Shown: positions 22,205 through 34,900 of the stretch, one piece after another
Numbering within the stretch: the first letter of the stretch is position 1
Layout of the letters: every line of letters starts with the position of its first letter
Origin: Bilabrum cf. latius
Lineage: Eukaryota; Bigyra: Bicosoecida; Bigyra; Bicosoecida
DNA length: 64,000 bases
Assembly (NCBI GenBank): GCA_965178125.1
Contig: OZ237735.1
Span: 1,984,001-2,048,000 of the forward strand
Direction of reading: 5' to 3'
Notes under the pieces: generated by a model
The model's database searches: none
The model's input: the letters and a program-made list of their open reading frames with translations, nothing else
Told to the model about the DNA's origin: nothing
Program-made: the position numbers and the translations under genes

Positions 22205-25200
22205 TCATTTCTTCGTGCCCTTCTTCTTCCTCTTTTTCTTGCCACCCTTCTTCTTGAAGACGGCATCCCTCATCTCCGGCAGCGGATGCGAGGGGATGTC
22301 ACGCCCGGGCAGAAGTGAGCCCGGCAGCAGCGCCGGGCCGGTCCTGCGGATGCCCGGGATGGCCGACTGGGCGGGAACTGGCGGCAGCGCTGGCTTTTTC
22401 GGAGCAGCTGACTTGGCGCCCTTCTTCCCGGCTTTTTTGGCCGTTCCGCCCCCGGCTGACTTTCCTTTGCTCTTCCCCTTGCCCTTGCCTCCAGTGGACT
22501 TTTTCTTCTTGGCTGGCTCGGGGCCTCCAACCAGCAGCTGCGTGCGATCGGCAGGCGTCCAGCGCACTCCAGAGAACCCGACAGATCCCTAGCCGCCCGC
22601 TCCCTTCGTCCGAGCAGTCGCCCCGGTCGCAGTATACTCGGGGCTCCGCGAGTCCGGTGCCGAAGCAAGCGCGTGCTCGCCCACGGTAGTCCCCGCAGTT
22701 GCCAGCGCTCCCTTCCGCTTTGCCATCGCTTCCACCTCCATCCGACCCAGCTCGTCCCACGGCCCTCCGGGGGCAACTGCGGAGACCTGCGCCGTGTCCA
22801 GCGCCATCGCAGCCAGCGCATCGCGCTCCACCTCGGCTGCGCCTCCTCGCAGCAGCAGACCCTTTCGGATGGCTCGGCGGGTGGGAGCGAGGACTTCAAG
22901 CCCTTTCGCCTCGAAGGCTGCCATGATCGCGCTGGTGGCCTGCTCGAGCTCGGCCTCTTCTTCCGCAGAGGGGCCCGGGCCCAGGTGCGGGTCTGCAGCA
23001 ACCGCTGTCTCTGCATTCCTATCTTCTGCTTGGTCGTCTTGGCCGGTAGCGGCACCAGGAGGGAAGCCTCCCACTGCCCTTGCGCCGGCACTGCCCATCT
23101 GCTCTGGGCTTGTGGGCCCGGTGTTGCCCCGACCGATGACGCCGCTTCGCCGCGGGGCCAGGTGCGGTGCTGCAGAGTCGAGGGCGCTGGCCGCCACTTT
23201 GTTCCCGAAGTGGAAGTAGCCCTTGCTGCTCGTGCGTCTCTTCTCTGGGGACGGGAGCACGACGGGCACTCGCAATCGCCGATGCTCAGCCGGGTTCTGC
23301 CCGTGAGCAGACCCGCCTGTTTCTCCGCCCGCCGTATCCTCACCAATGCCTGGCCGTTCCTCCCTTGCTGACTGCATGCCCCTGCCCGCTCCCGCCGTCG
23401 AGTTCGCATCATCAAGGTCACCCATCTGCCCATTGCTACCGCTGTGCAGCCCAGTAGCCCCATGCACGCCTTCCTCTTCATCGCGATCCGCGCCGTCAAG
23501 CAGCCGGGTCAACGCCTCCTCGTCGTCTGCCTGCCTCTCCTGCTTTGTCCGCCTGCTCCTGCCCTTGGAAGTGCGGGCCCCAGGCGAGGCCATGAAGGCA
23601 GAGCGGATGCTCGGCTGCGCCCCCGTGCGCGCCTCAGCTGACATGCCCACGCCGCGAAGTCGAGCGATTGCTGGCGCTAGCTGCTGCCTGTGCCTGCGGT
23701 CAAGCACCTCTTCCCTGCGCCGAGTGGCCTCCATGTGTCGAGACACCGCCCTTGCCATCGTGGCGTCATTCCGAGCGCGAACGATCTGCCTTCGCCTGCC
23801 CTCCTTCCATTTCGCCATGGCCCACCAAACGTCTTCGTCGGGCAACACAACGTGTCCAGTGCCTGCAAAGCCGCCGGTCTATTCCAGGGCATCTTCAGCC
23901 GCAGCATCGACCCCTGCACGCACCCCGGACACCCCAGGCACGAAGTGAAGCAGCCCCATCTGCCTTGCCTTCCTTCTTGCCTCACGCACGGCCGCCGATT
24001 CGCCAGTGCCAGAGCCCGCTGCGGGCGCAAAGTCGCTCGACCTGGCCGTGCCGGTGAGCCCGAGCCGAGAGGCGCCCCCTGCGCGGGCAGTGAAAGGCCT
24101 CCCCGTCGCATCGGTGAGCCCAAGTCCCAGCGATCGTCCAAAGGTGTCGCTGGGCCGCGTGCTTCGTCGTCCAGGCGCCGCGGATGCCGGCCTCGACCTG
24201 GATGATCCCGAGACACGCCTAGACTCAGAGAGGAGAAGAGCAGGCACCGGGCGATCCATCTTCGCCCTAGCGTCGCCGATTCCTTTGCCAAGCGCGAATC
24301 TGCGCTGCAGCTGCTGCTTGACGACGAGCTTGGTGACCTGGCGCGCAGGCGCCCTCGTTGCCGTGCCAGGCCTCGGCAACCCCGCTGCTCTGGCAGACGA
24401 CGGCCTCAGACTGTGAGCAGCCGCCTCGTCTGTGTCCTGCCCGCCAGCATAACCACTGCTGGTAGGGGGACTTTGCTCGCCTTGGTCGTTGCTGCCGTCA
24501 GCTGCTGCAGCCAGCCCCCCTACATCCTCGGTCTCGTTGCCTTCACGGTTAGCAGACCCACTGCTTTCATCCTTCTTTTCTTCTTGTTCAGACGCTCCGT
24601 CCTCTTCGTATCTTCGCCTGAGACGCCTGACATGGCTGGCGAGAAGGTCGCGACGCTTCGCGCCCACGGCACGCAGGGAGGCGCTCTGTGCAGGCGGGCG
24701 GACGTCTGCTCGAGGAACCAGGCCGGCTTCCCAATGCAGCTCCTCGGTGGGATCATCGAATGACATCTGCCCGGAGGGTTGGACCGCGCTCAGCTGCTGG
24801 CCCTGTCGCGAGAAGCACGCGAGCAGTGCGCGGTCGGTGCTGTCCACCGGTGGTTCGGCCTCCAGCTGCGCTGCACGCTCGTCGTACTTGGCGAGCCTGG
24901 CCCGCGCGGCCTCCAAAGCTTTCAATCTCTTGCTTTTCTCCTTTGCTGATATTTTCTCTGGTTTAGCGCCTTTCTTCATCGAGGCTGCTGCCTTCGCCCC
25001 AGCCGCCTTGCCTGCCTTGCCCTTCCCAACCGCAGCTGCGGCAGCAACTGCGGCGGCGGCGTCGTGCTTCTTCTTTGGAAACATTTCAGTGACTTTCTTT
25101 GCCGCCTTCTCTGCGCGCCGCATCTCCCAAGCAAGCGTGGCGGATTCGCTGCGCTGTCGAGCTTCGGACCAGTCTGACCAAGCTTGCAGCCCAGGGGCCT

Positions 25201-25714
25201 TCTACTCAGCATCCCCATCTTCCTTCGATTTTTCAGCCCATGCATCAAGTACGCTTGCCCGTCGGGAAGCCCCCACGCTTTTCAGCATGTCTAACGGCGA
25301 CTACGCCCAGGCGAATGAAGATGCCATCCGTGGCGGAGCCGCTGCACCGCCGGGGAGCTTCGCACGGGCTGAAGCAGGTCGCTCTGCGTCATTATCCGAT
25401 GCCATCATACGTCTAGTGTGATACGATCTCGCGCGGTGTCCCATCTGCCCCCGTGGAGCTGTGGGCCTTGCCGAGGCTGGACGGCTTGAAGCATTCCATC
25501 CAGAGATTGCTGTCGATGCAGGACGCCCCTTCAGCCTCCATCGCCTTGCGGAAACCGGCCTTGTTTTATCAAATTTTCCTGCAGGGTGCACCTCCTAAAA
25601 GTCGAAGGCCTTCTTCTCGCTGCCCTTTGAGCTCCCGGATCTCGCTGAGCGAGGAGATCTCGGTGATCTGGGGCTTCTGGGCCGCTTGGGCGGCGGCGGT
25701 GGAAGTTTCGGCAT
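22205..25714 (-). CDS. Large basic hypothetical protein, 1,169 aa
   Basis: ATG 25714 (MPKLPPPPPKRPRSPRSPRS) to TGA at 22205, one frame broken only by five TAGs (such as 25595, which reads FDF-TAG-EVHPAG, and the DAE-TAG-KAP site). The N-terminal third is Pro/Arg/Ser-rich with SARP repeats; the middle has Lys/Ala-rich helices (EKAAKKVTEMFPKKK, KEKSKRLKALEAARARL), Arg-rich PSR segments and DVWWAMAKWKEGRRRQIV; the C-terminus is a KKKK/GKGK tail ending GGKKKRKKKGTKK. No family recognised. The composition suggests a microtubule-, DNA- or RNA-binding protein, and disorder is likely through much of it. It is convergent with the dynein light-chain-like gene (160 bp between stops), which makes a ciliary role possible but unproven. 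Confidence 0.72.
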
Positions 25715-25948
25715 CAGTTAGTTCACTTCAGTTAAATTATTAAACTGGGAGAATATTGCTTGGGTCTTGAAAGTCGTATAGAGTGTCTCAGTCGAATCGA
25801 GCCGTTGGCTGTGCTGCAGTTTTGCGACCAACTTGATGAACTTGAAACCGAACGACGGCCCCGGTGCCGCGGATGCAAGAAGAGCAATGCCACTCTGGCG
25901 GTTCGTACAGTGCTTGTGATTACAAACTTATCAAATATGTAGCACAAT

Positions 25949-28900
25949 TCACTGCGATTCCTTCAGGTAGGGATCATGGGACTTGATGAAGTCCTTGGTC
26001 TGCCTGTATAGGTCACCCTCCGGCACACTCGACAGGTCTAGTTCGTGCAAGCTGGCTTGCTTATCGTGCTTTGAGGACGGCGCATCAACGGGCGTGCTCG
26101 CAAGTCCTGGGTCCTACTTTCGCAGCGAGTGCCCCTGTGCCACCTGCGCGGAATCCATGGCGGATTTCTGCGCAGAGGCCGCCATGCGCATGGCGCCGGC
26201 GGTGAGGCGGGCCACCTGAGCCCTAGTCTGCTCTGCCTGCGCCTGCGATTGAGGGGTGGGAAGCACGTCCCCGTCGCCCTGAACACTGGAGGAAATCTTC
26301 GAGCCGAACCCATCACCGAGCTGCCCCAGCTCCGGAGCTCTCTGGCGGGACGCTCCCGACTGAAGGAGGAGGGCAGTTGCCCTCGACAGTGCAGTGCCAG
26401 TCGCAGTGCTAGCTCCTTCAGCCAATTGGCTCCTGCTCCTGCCCGACTCCGAGAGGGCCATTGCAAGCTGGCCCGCCACGTCTGCATCCACCAACACCTG
26501 GCTCCTCGCCTCTGCCTCCGCCTCCGCCTCATCTACCTCGGCTTGGCTCGCGCCTGCCACCGGCACGTCAACACCCTCCGCATGCAGGTCCAGGAAGGAC
26601 TGCACGCCCGGGATGCCGCCTGGTGGACCGCTACGAGGTACCTTGAGGATCGCGCCGCTGGCCACGCCGGCCTCGATGGCGTCTGCCAAGGACTGCTCCT
26701 GCTCCTGCTCCTACTCCTGGCTCGAGTCGGTCTGCAGCAGCGAGCTCGACTGGGGGAAACCGACCCAGTGCCCCCAGTTGCGGTACAAACCGCGAGTACG
26801 GCTCGACAACAGGTAGCACCAGTGATGGTGGCTCCACACGGACGCCTTGCAGCGGCTATCTCTCTCGCACGCCTGGCAGCAATCCACGGCAGACTACGTC
26901 CTAAGCGTCTTGAAGTGGTGGCCCCAGGTCCACCTGAACTGCCGAATGATGCAAGACTTGTACTTGGTGGCCTTGGCGGCATTCCGAGCGGTCTCGGCGG
27001 CCTGCCTCTCCGTCTTGGCGCGGGCTGCCTGCTGGACGGCATCGTTTCGCATCGCGGTAGCGTGCTGCGCATTCTTCTGCACGTTGCTATGGGCGGTCTT
27101 GGCCTTATTGGCCTCGCTCGTTGCACCCGAATGGGCGGTGGCGCTCTCGGAGGCCGCCGATGTTGCGGCCTTCAGCGCTGTTTCGGCGCGGGCCTGCTGC
27201 TCGGCGGCCTTGCCGGCCTGTTCCTTGGCCGTGCCAGCGTGCTGCTCTGCGTTGGTCTGCATCTTTGCCGCAGCGTCCTGGCCCTGGCCTGCCGTGGCAG
27301 CCGCAGACACTGCCTTGTCCGACTGAGCCTTGGCTGCGGCCGCTTGCTCGGTGGCGTGCTAGCCAGCTTCGGTGATGCGCTTGGCCGTGTCCTTGGCCTT
27401 GCCCACCGCACCCGCGACCGCCTTGCTGCTCGTCTCGGCCCCGCTCGCCGCCGCCTGGGCCGCCTTGAGCTTGGCAGACACCGAGTCGTGCGCCTTGCTG
27501 GCGGATGCCTCCGCAGAAGCAGCCTTCTTGGCGTGAGTGTCGGCACTGTTCTCTGAAGCACCGGCTGCATCGGCGCTGGCCTTGCCCTTGGCGGCATGGC
27601 TCGAAGCAGCGACCTTGGCGGCCTTTGCAGCCTTTGCCATGTCGCCCGATGCGGCGGCGGCCTTGCCGGCCGCCTCCTCCAGGCCAGCAGAGGCCGTGGC
27701 CTGGGCCTCGCTCACGCGCTTGTCCCGGGCCGCGTTCTCGGCGTGCTTGGCGGCAGCAGCCGACTCGCTCGAGGCAGACTCAGCCGAGCCAGCGGCTGCA
27801 GCCATGCTGCCTGCCGCGGCCTGCGCATTGCTTGCGGTCGTCTGGCGGCTCTCCTTGGTCGCCGCCGCGAGCTGCTCGGCTGACTTGGCGGCCTCGCTCG
27901 CGCGGCCTGCCTCGGCGTCAATGCGCGCGTGCTTGGCCTTCATCTGCTTCTCGATGTCCTTGGCGTCGCTGAGGGCAGACTCGGCGCCCTCGCGGTGTCC
28001 GAGCGTGGTCTCTGTATGCTTCTTGGCCAGCTCCTGCTGCGCCTTCGCGTCGGCCGCTGCCCTGTCAGCGCCCTTCTTGGCCCGAGCAGAGTCCTTGGAG
28101 GCCTCGAGAGCATCCTCGGCCTCCGTGTCGGCGCGCTCGGCCAGGCTCTGCGCCCGCTTCATGGCCTTCGCAGAGGCATCCATGGCTTCCTAGGACGTGG
28201 TGGAGTGGTCCTCCGCCTTATTCTCCGCCTCGTCTGCTGCCGCGCGGCTCGCCTTTGCGGCTACGCTCGACGCCGAGGCGTCCTCGAGGTGCTCCTCGGC
28301 GGCGGCGGCGGCCTCCGCGGCGTCGCTGCGCATTTCGGCGCTCGTCTTGGCGCTGGTGTTCGCGCTCAGCTCACTGTTGGCTGCCTCGGTGCGGGAGACG
28401 TTAGCGTTGCTGGCGTGCTCGCCCGTCAGCTCCTCCATCTTTTCGGCGCGGTCGGCGTGCTCCTTGGAGGCGGAGGCGGCGGCCAGCGTTGCATTCCTGT
28501 GAGCAAAGGTGGTCTGGCTGGAGGTGAGGCTCTCCGTCGCCTCCTTCTCTGCATCGTCCGCGTGCGAGCGTGCCACGGTGACCGCGTGCTTCGCCGTCTT
28601 CTCGCTCTCCTTGGACTCGAATTCCGCGCCCTCTGCCCTGCCTGCGTGCCTCGCAGCCTCGTTGGACTGCTCGAATGCCTCCTCGGCCTCGTCCTGAGCG
28701 GCCTGCGAGCTGCTCTTGGCGTGGTCCGCGTGCTCCACGCTGATCTGGGCGCTCATCTCAGCAGAGTGCGCGTGGATCTTAGCTTTGGTTGCCATCTCGG
28801 TCGCAGTGTTGCTCCGTTCAGCAGACTTGGCGTCGTTGGCAGCTGCCTGCCCCTCAAGCTTCTTTGCCGCAGCTTCCGATGCTTCCGTTGCGATGCGCGC

Positions 28901-31900
28901 TGCGGTGGCGTTGCGAGCGAACTTGGCCGCGCTTACCTCGTGCTTGATTGTCTCCTTGACCGAAGCAGTGGCGTTGCTAGACTGACCCGCCGCGCGTTCC
29001 TCCTGCTCCGCCGCGATGTCGGTCTCCTTCTTGGCCAAGTCGCGCTCGGCCACAGCCGCGGCTAGCTGGGTTGCCGTGCGGTTCTGCTGCTGGGTGGCGT
29101 CCTGGCTAAAGTCCTTGGCTTCCCCGGCCGCCTGGTTGGCGTGCTCCGCAGCCTCCTGCGCTGACCGCCGCGCGCTCTCGGTGAGGTTCGAGGTCTTGGC
29201 CATCTCGACGGCTGACTCCGCGGCCTTCCTGGCGGCATCCTCGGCCTGCTCCACGCGCTCTGCAGTGGCGTTGAGGGCCAGCTCCGCGTCTGCGCGAGAT
29301 ACGGCGGTTAGGTTCGACGCCTTCATTGCGCGCTGCGCCGCTGCAGACGCCACCTTGGCAGCCTGGATGGCACGGTTAGCGGCATCCATCGCGATCTGGT
29401 CATCGCCACTCAGGCCCGAGGCTTCCTGTTCCTAGGGCTTGCGCTCCAGCGGGACCGGAACCACGACGACGTCGTCGCCGCTGCTGCTGCTACCATCAGA
29501 GGCCGGGGCAGCTGCCTGCTGGCTTGCTGGGGCATTTACGGCCTGTGCGCTTGCTGGCTCTAGCACAGCCTCGGCTTGCGTGGGCGCTGCCGGCATGGCA
29601 GGAACAGCCGGTGCCAAGGGTGGCGTTGCAGGCTCCTGCCGACTGCCACGCAATCTGCGAGCCCGAGACCGAGCTGCAACACCCTTAGAGCTGCCAGCCG
29701 ATTGCAGGAGAGCAGCACTTGTGTGGTGGCCGTGAATGGCAGTAGAGATACCGGCGGGACCAGTCGAAACCACCACGGTGCCCCCATGTGACGTCTGCAC
29801 CGAGGGCTGAGACACGACCATGGGAGCGGCCGCTGCTGCATTCTTGGTGGCCTTCGCGGGGTACCTCCAGCCGGTAGAGGACGAAAGCGACGGCGAGCGG
29901 GTGACCGGGGTTGCGACAGCTGCTGCTGGCTCATCCGACGGGACGTCTGCAGGGACGCCCACCTCCACAACGTGCTATGTGGTCACAGATGGTGGTCCAA
30001 AATTCGCGGGGCCCACGGGCAGGGCACTCGCACTGGATGGCCCAGCGCCAGCTGGCACAGCATTGGGCGCTGCACCCACGGTGACACGGTAGTATGAGTG
30101 CCTGGCGGCATCCCCGCCATCCAAACCATCGAATAGGCCAGCACCGCCTCCGACGCTGCCACCGAAACCGCCATTGAATTGGGCCGCGCCGCAGGCTGCC
30201 TCAATCGAATCGAGCTGGGCTCGCGAGCGCTCAAGCACCGACTGCGCCCGGCGCACCACTGCCTCCCGCTCTCGCAAGCGGCGGAACGCACCCGCAGCCG
30301 CATCGGGGCGGACTGGGCCTGCTGCTGCGCTGCCCAGAGAAGACTGCGCCTGCCGCTGGGCCGCCGCCTCCGCCACTACCGCAAGCGACATAGCATGCTC
30401 GGCTGCTACCACGGCCGCCTGCGAGCGGGCCAGCCGCGCCTCGCAGTTGGCAGAGGACAGCTGCTCGGGGGCCTGCTGCATGCAGCCCTGCGAGGGAGCA
30501 GCGCCGACGCACTTGGCCATGGGAAGGGGCTTGAAGGCAGGCATGCCACCCTGCATGGCCAGGTCCAGCTCCGCCGCCTGGGTCATACCCGCTGCGCCTG
30601 GCATTCCACCCAGCTGCATCAGCATGGAAGCCTCCACGCCATCCAGCGGGGACTCGCCCTTGACGGACTAGATGGGCTCGGCCAGTGCCCCGCCCAGCTT
30701 CTCCTCGAGCTTCTTCTGCGCATGCCCGGCGGACTTGCTCAGCTCGGGGGACCCCTTGGCGGCGTCGATCATGTCCTTCGCACCGGCCTCGCCGCCACCG
30801 CCCACAGCTGCCGCGGCCTGCTTCTCGGCCTCCACCGTCATGCGCTCGTCCTCCTCGCGGTCCTCCTCGGCCGTGGCCTTGGCACCCTCTGCCGCAGCCA
30901 CAGCGCGGTCGTGCAACCGCTTCAGCACACCCTCGGCGCTGCCTGCCACGCTCAAGCTGTGCTGCAGCTGCTGACGGAGCACCTCCTCATTCTGGGCATC
31001 CTGCGCGCTCTGCTGGCTGTCGTTCACGCACTCGGGCTCCAGCTTCACCTCGCCGGACTCCTCGCTCGCAAGGGCCTCCTTGGCGTCGCACACCTGCTTG
31101 CTCAGGGCCTCCACGGCCTCACGGGCCTGGTCCGCATGCGCCAGCGCCTTGACCACCACGGCTGCAGCCTTCTCGGCGTCTGCGTGGCGCTACTCCTCCT
31201 CCACGGATGCAGCGCGCACCTTGGCATCGGCGGTCTGCACAGCCTGCTTGGGACCCTCCAGCGACACAGTGCCACTGGAAGCGCTCGCGGCGGCGTGCTG
31301 CGCCTGCTGCTCGGCATCCGTCAGGCATTGCTGCGCAGAGTTGAGCTCTGCGTCCGCCGCTCGCCTCTGCTTACTGGCCTCCTGCGCGGCTGCCTGCGCC
31401 TTAGAGCTGGCCTCCCTGGCTCCTGCCAGCGTGGCAGTGGCCTGGTTGGACTCGGACTTGGCGTGCGACAGACGGGCCTGGGCCAGAGCCAGCAGTGCCT
31501 CGTGCAGACCGGCGGTGGCGTCCTGCAGCTTCTTCACGGCGTCCTGCCGCTTCTACTCTGCGGCCTCCAGCTCGGCCACCACGGCCACGCCGCCCTCCCT
31601 GGCCTTCTGCAGGTCGGCCAGCGAGTCGTCGATGCGACCCGCGTGCGAGGTCCACGTGGCCAGCTGCTGCCTAGTGGGCGCCGCCTTCTCCTCGGAGAGA
31701 GCGTCCGCGCTGGGAGTGTCTTCCAGATCGAGGGCCATGCGAGCCGTCTCCACGGCCGACTCGGCGCGCCTGCCGCTGGTCCTCAGCTCACGGGCCGTGC
31801 CACGCACCTTGGGGAACACAGAGCTCACCTCCTGGGCAGCTGCCTTCAGCTCTTCCTTGCCGTCGGCATACTCCTGCTGCTTGCTGCGCACCTTGGCTTC

Positions 31901-34900
31901 TGCCTGGCGCACAGCCTCCAGCGGCGTCAAGTCCTCGCTTTCCACGGCGGACTCGCTCTCGGCTTCCTCTTGCTCCGTGGCCTCCTCGCCGTCCTTGTCC
32001 GAAGAGGGCAGAGGCTCGCCGGACTCCAGGCGCTCCAGAGTACCCGCTGCCTCCTCCACCTTCTCGGCGCTCTCCCCGTCCTGCAGGCTGCTCACGCGGT
32101 GCATGGCCGACTCGATCGCGCTAGCAGCACCGGAGGACGCGGACGACCGCACAGATCGGAACTTGGCGTCATCCGCACCCTCAGCCACAGTAGAGTCCTC
32201 AGCAACAGTAGAGTCCTCAGCAACAGTAGACTTCTCAGCAACAGTAGAGTCATCAGCAACAGTAGAGTTCTCAGCCACAGTAGAGTTCTCACCCACAGTG
32301 GGGTCCTCAGTCGCGGTGGGGTCTTCAGCCACAGTGGGGTCCTCAGCCACAGTAGAGTCCTCAGTCGCGGTGGTGTTCTCCTCCGCAAGGGTGCCGTTCG
32401 CCACCATGGCCGCCTCAGTGTCCGGGCTCTCGTCGTCCATGTCCATCTCCGTGCCCTCTGTAGTGTCCATGTCAGCCTGGTCCTGGATGGCGCTGCCGGC
32501 CTCTGCCACGGACTCTTCCTCCACCATCTGCTCGAGGCTCTTGCCACCCATGGGATCCTCCTCTTCAGGGGCCTCCTCTTCCACAATGTCCTCCTATTCA
32601 GGGGCCTCCTCTTCCACAGGGGCCTCCTCGGACGATGGCATGGGCATGGGCATGGGCACCGGCACGGCATACGGCACCATCACCACCTTAACGTCGCTGC
32701 CGTCGGGACCAACGGGGCCGTGCATGCCCTCGTCGATCGTGGGCATGTCCTCGGCCTGCTGCATGGCGCTCGAGATGCGCTCTGTCTGCTGCTCTGACTC
32801 GTCGTACTGGCTGATGCTCTCGCCCTCATGCCCACCTGCAGCGACATAGTCTAACTCAGCGGGCTCTTCATCCTGAGCGGGCTCGTCGACCACCGCATCG
32901 TCTTCTTCGTCTTCAACAGCATCGCCGCCTTCCATGATGGAGCCAAGTCTCGGGCTCTCAGCGGAATGTACCCGAATCACCAGCACGCTCTTCGGCTGAA
33001 AGTGCGATTGATCCAGGACGACATCGGATCCCATCGTGCTCTGCAGCGAGCCCGTGCCCGCCTCTGTGCACTAGCCACCATCGCAGGATGCCTCGTAGTC
33101 TTTGCCGGACTACTCCGCCACGGGTGTCTGCTAATCAGCTGTGGCGGGCTCGTCATCCTCAGCGGGCGCGTCATCCTGAGCAGGCGCGTCATCCTGAGCA
33201 ACATCGTCATCCTGAGCAACATCGTCATCCTTAGCGGGATCGCCAACCACCGCATCGCCTTCTTCGTCTTCAACAGCATCGCCGCCTTCCATGACTGAGC
33301 CGAGCACCAGCACGCTCTTCGGCTGAAAGTGCGATCGATCAAGGACGACATCGGATCCCATCGTGCTCTGCAGCGAGCCCGTACCCGCCTCTGTGCACTA
33401 GCCACCATCGCAAGATGCCTCGTAGTCTTCGCCGGACTACTCCGCCACGGGTGTCTGCTCACTGGCTGTGGCTAGGGCAGAGCAAGAGTTGATGCTGACA
33501 CCAGGTGACGACCCGGACACCAGGGCAACCACATCGTGTTCAGCCCCGAACCGAGCCACGCACAGCGATCCGCTCGATGCTGCGTCTTCGCGGGCCACGC
33601 AGCTGCCAGACGGCCCCGTGCTGCACCACGCGCACTGCTGCAGGATGGCGCACCCGTCGCAGCTCTGCATGGTGGGGCACAGCCCGCGGGCCACCTCGAT
33701 CGAGTGCGAGCCAGTCTCGCCGTACGTGCTGGGGACACCGAAGCTCTCGCTGGACTCCTATTCGCTGATCTTACCCTCCTCAGCAGACGAGCTGGACTCG
33801 CTGTCAGGCTCAGAGGCACCGGTCGACACGCCAACGCCCGCGAACCCAGTGCTCACAACACGGCGGAGGGGCGAAGTCGACAAGGCAGAAGCGGCGGCGA
33901 CTGGCTTGGCATCGGGCGCAGCATCCTCCTTATTCGCACCGCTCAAGGCCTGCTCCACTTCATCGGCCAGTTCGTTCGAGTCCTGGTTCGACTCGCTTGC
34001 AGGCTCCTCCTTGTCCTTGCCTACGACTTCATCGGTCTCGGCCAGCAGCTCCTCGATGGACTCGTCCTCGGCCTGCTTGCGCGCTGCAAGCCGGCGGCTG
34101 TGCCTGGCACCGACCTGCATGAGCATGGCGGCCTCGGCGGTACCGTCCTCGTGCTCCTGCAGCTTCTTGACCAGCTCCAGGGCGCGATCCACACGCTCAC
34201 TGACAGCCTTCTCCTTCTCCACAGACTCATCATAGCCAGAGCTGATGATATCCTTTGCCTTGGCTTCCTCTTCTTCTTCGTCCTTGTCGACTTTTTCCTC
34301 CTCGCCCTCTGCTGCATCCTTGGCGAGCTTGAGTGCGCTGTCAACGTGCTCTGTAGCCGCCTCCTCGCTCTTTCCGTCTTCTTCCTCCTCCTGCACGTCC
34401 TCGCCATCGGCCTTGGCCAGCTTCTGGCGAGCCGCCTGCAGCTTCTGCAGCTTGGCGGTGGCATCACGGAGCGCCTCCACAGAGGTCGCAGATCCAGCGT
34501 CCACGTCGCCCTCATCATCTCTAGACTCCTTCGCGGCCTCCTGCAGCTCATTGGCCTTCTCCCGAACTACAGCGCGCTCCTTGGCGATGGCCTTGTTCAC
34601 GGCCTCGCGCAGCTTGGCCAGGTGCTGCTTCTTGGCCAGGTCCATGGCCTCGGAACCCTCCTCCTTGGCAGCATGCACCTGCTTGCGGGACTTCCAGAGC
34701 TCGTCCAGCACGTCCTGCAGTTGCTCCTGGGCCTCGTCGCGCTCCTGACGGGCGTCCTTGAGGGCGTCCTGCAGCACTTGCACCACGGTCGGTCCCTTGT
34801 GCACTTTAGCCTTGGGGGCTGGGGCTACTTCGGCCTTGGACGGCGTCGCCTTCTCTTCCTTCTCCTCTTCTAGCTCTTCCTAAACCTCTTCCGCGGCCTC

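Noticed and set aside
30179-32797. 872-codon open frame on the plus strand
   Set aside because: It is antisense to the left giant gene, whose frame is supported by a nearly identical paralogue and by clear modules; the antisense protein is a His/Leu/Arg-rich shadow of Glu/Ala/Lys codons.
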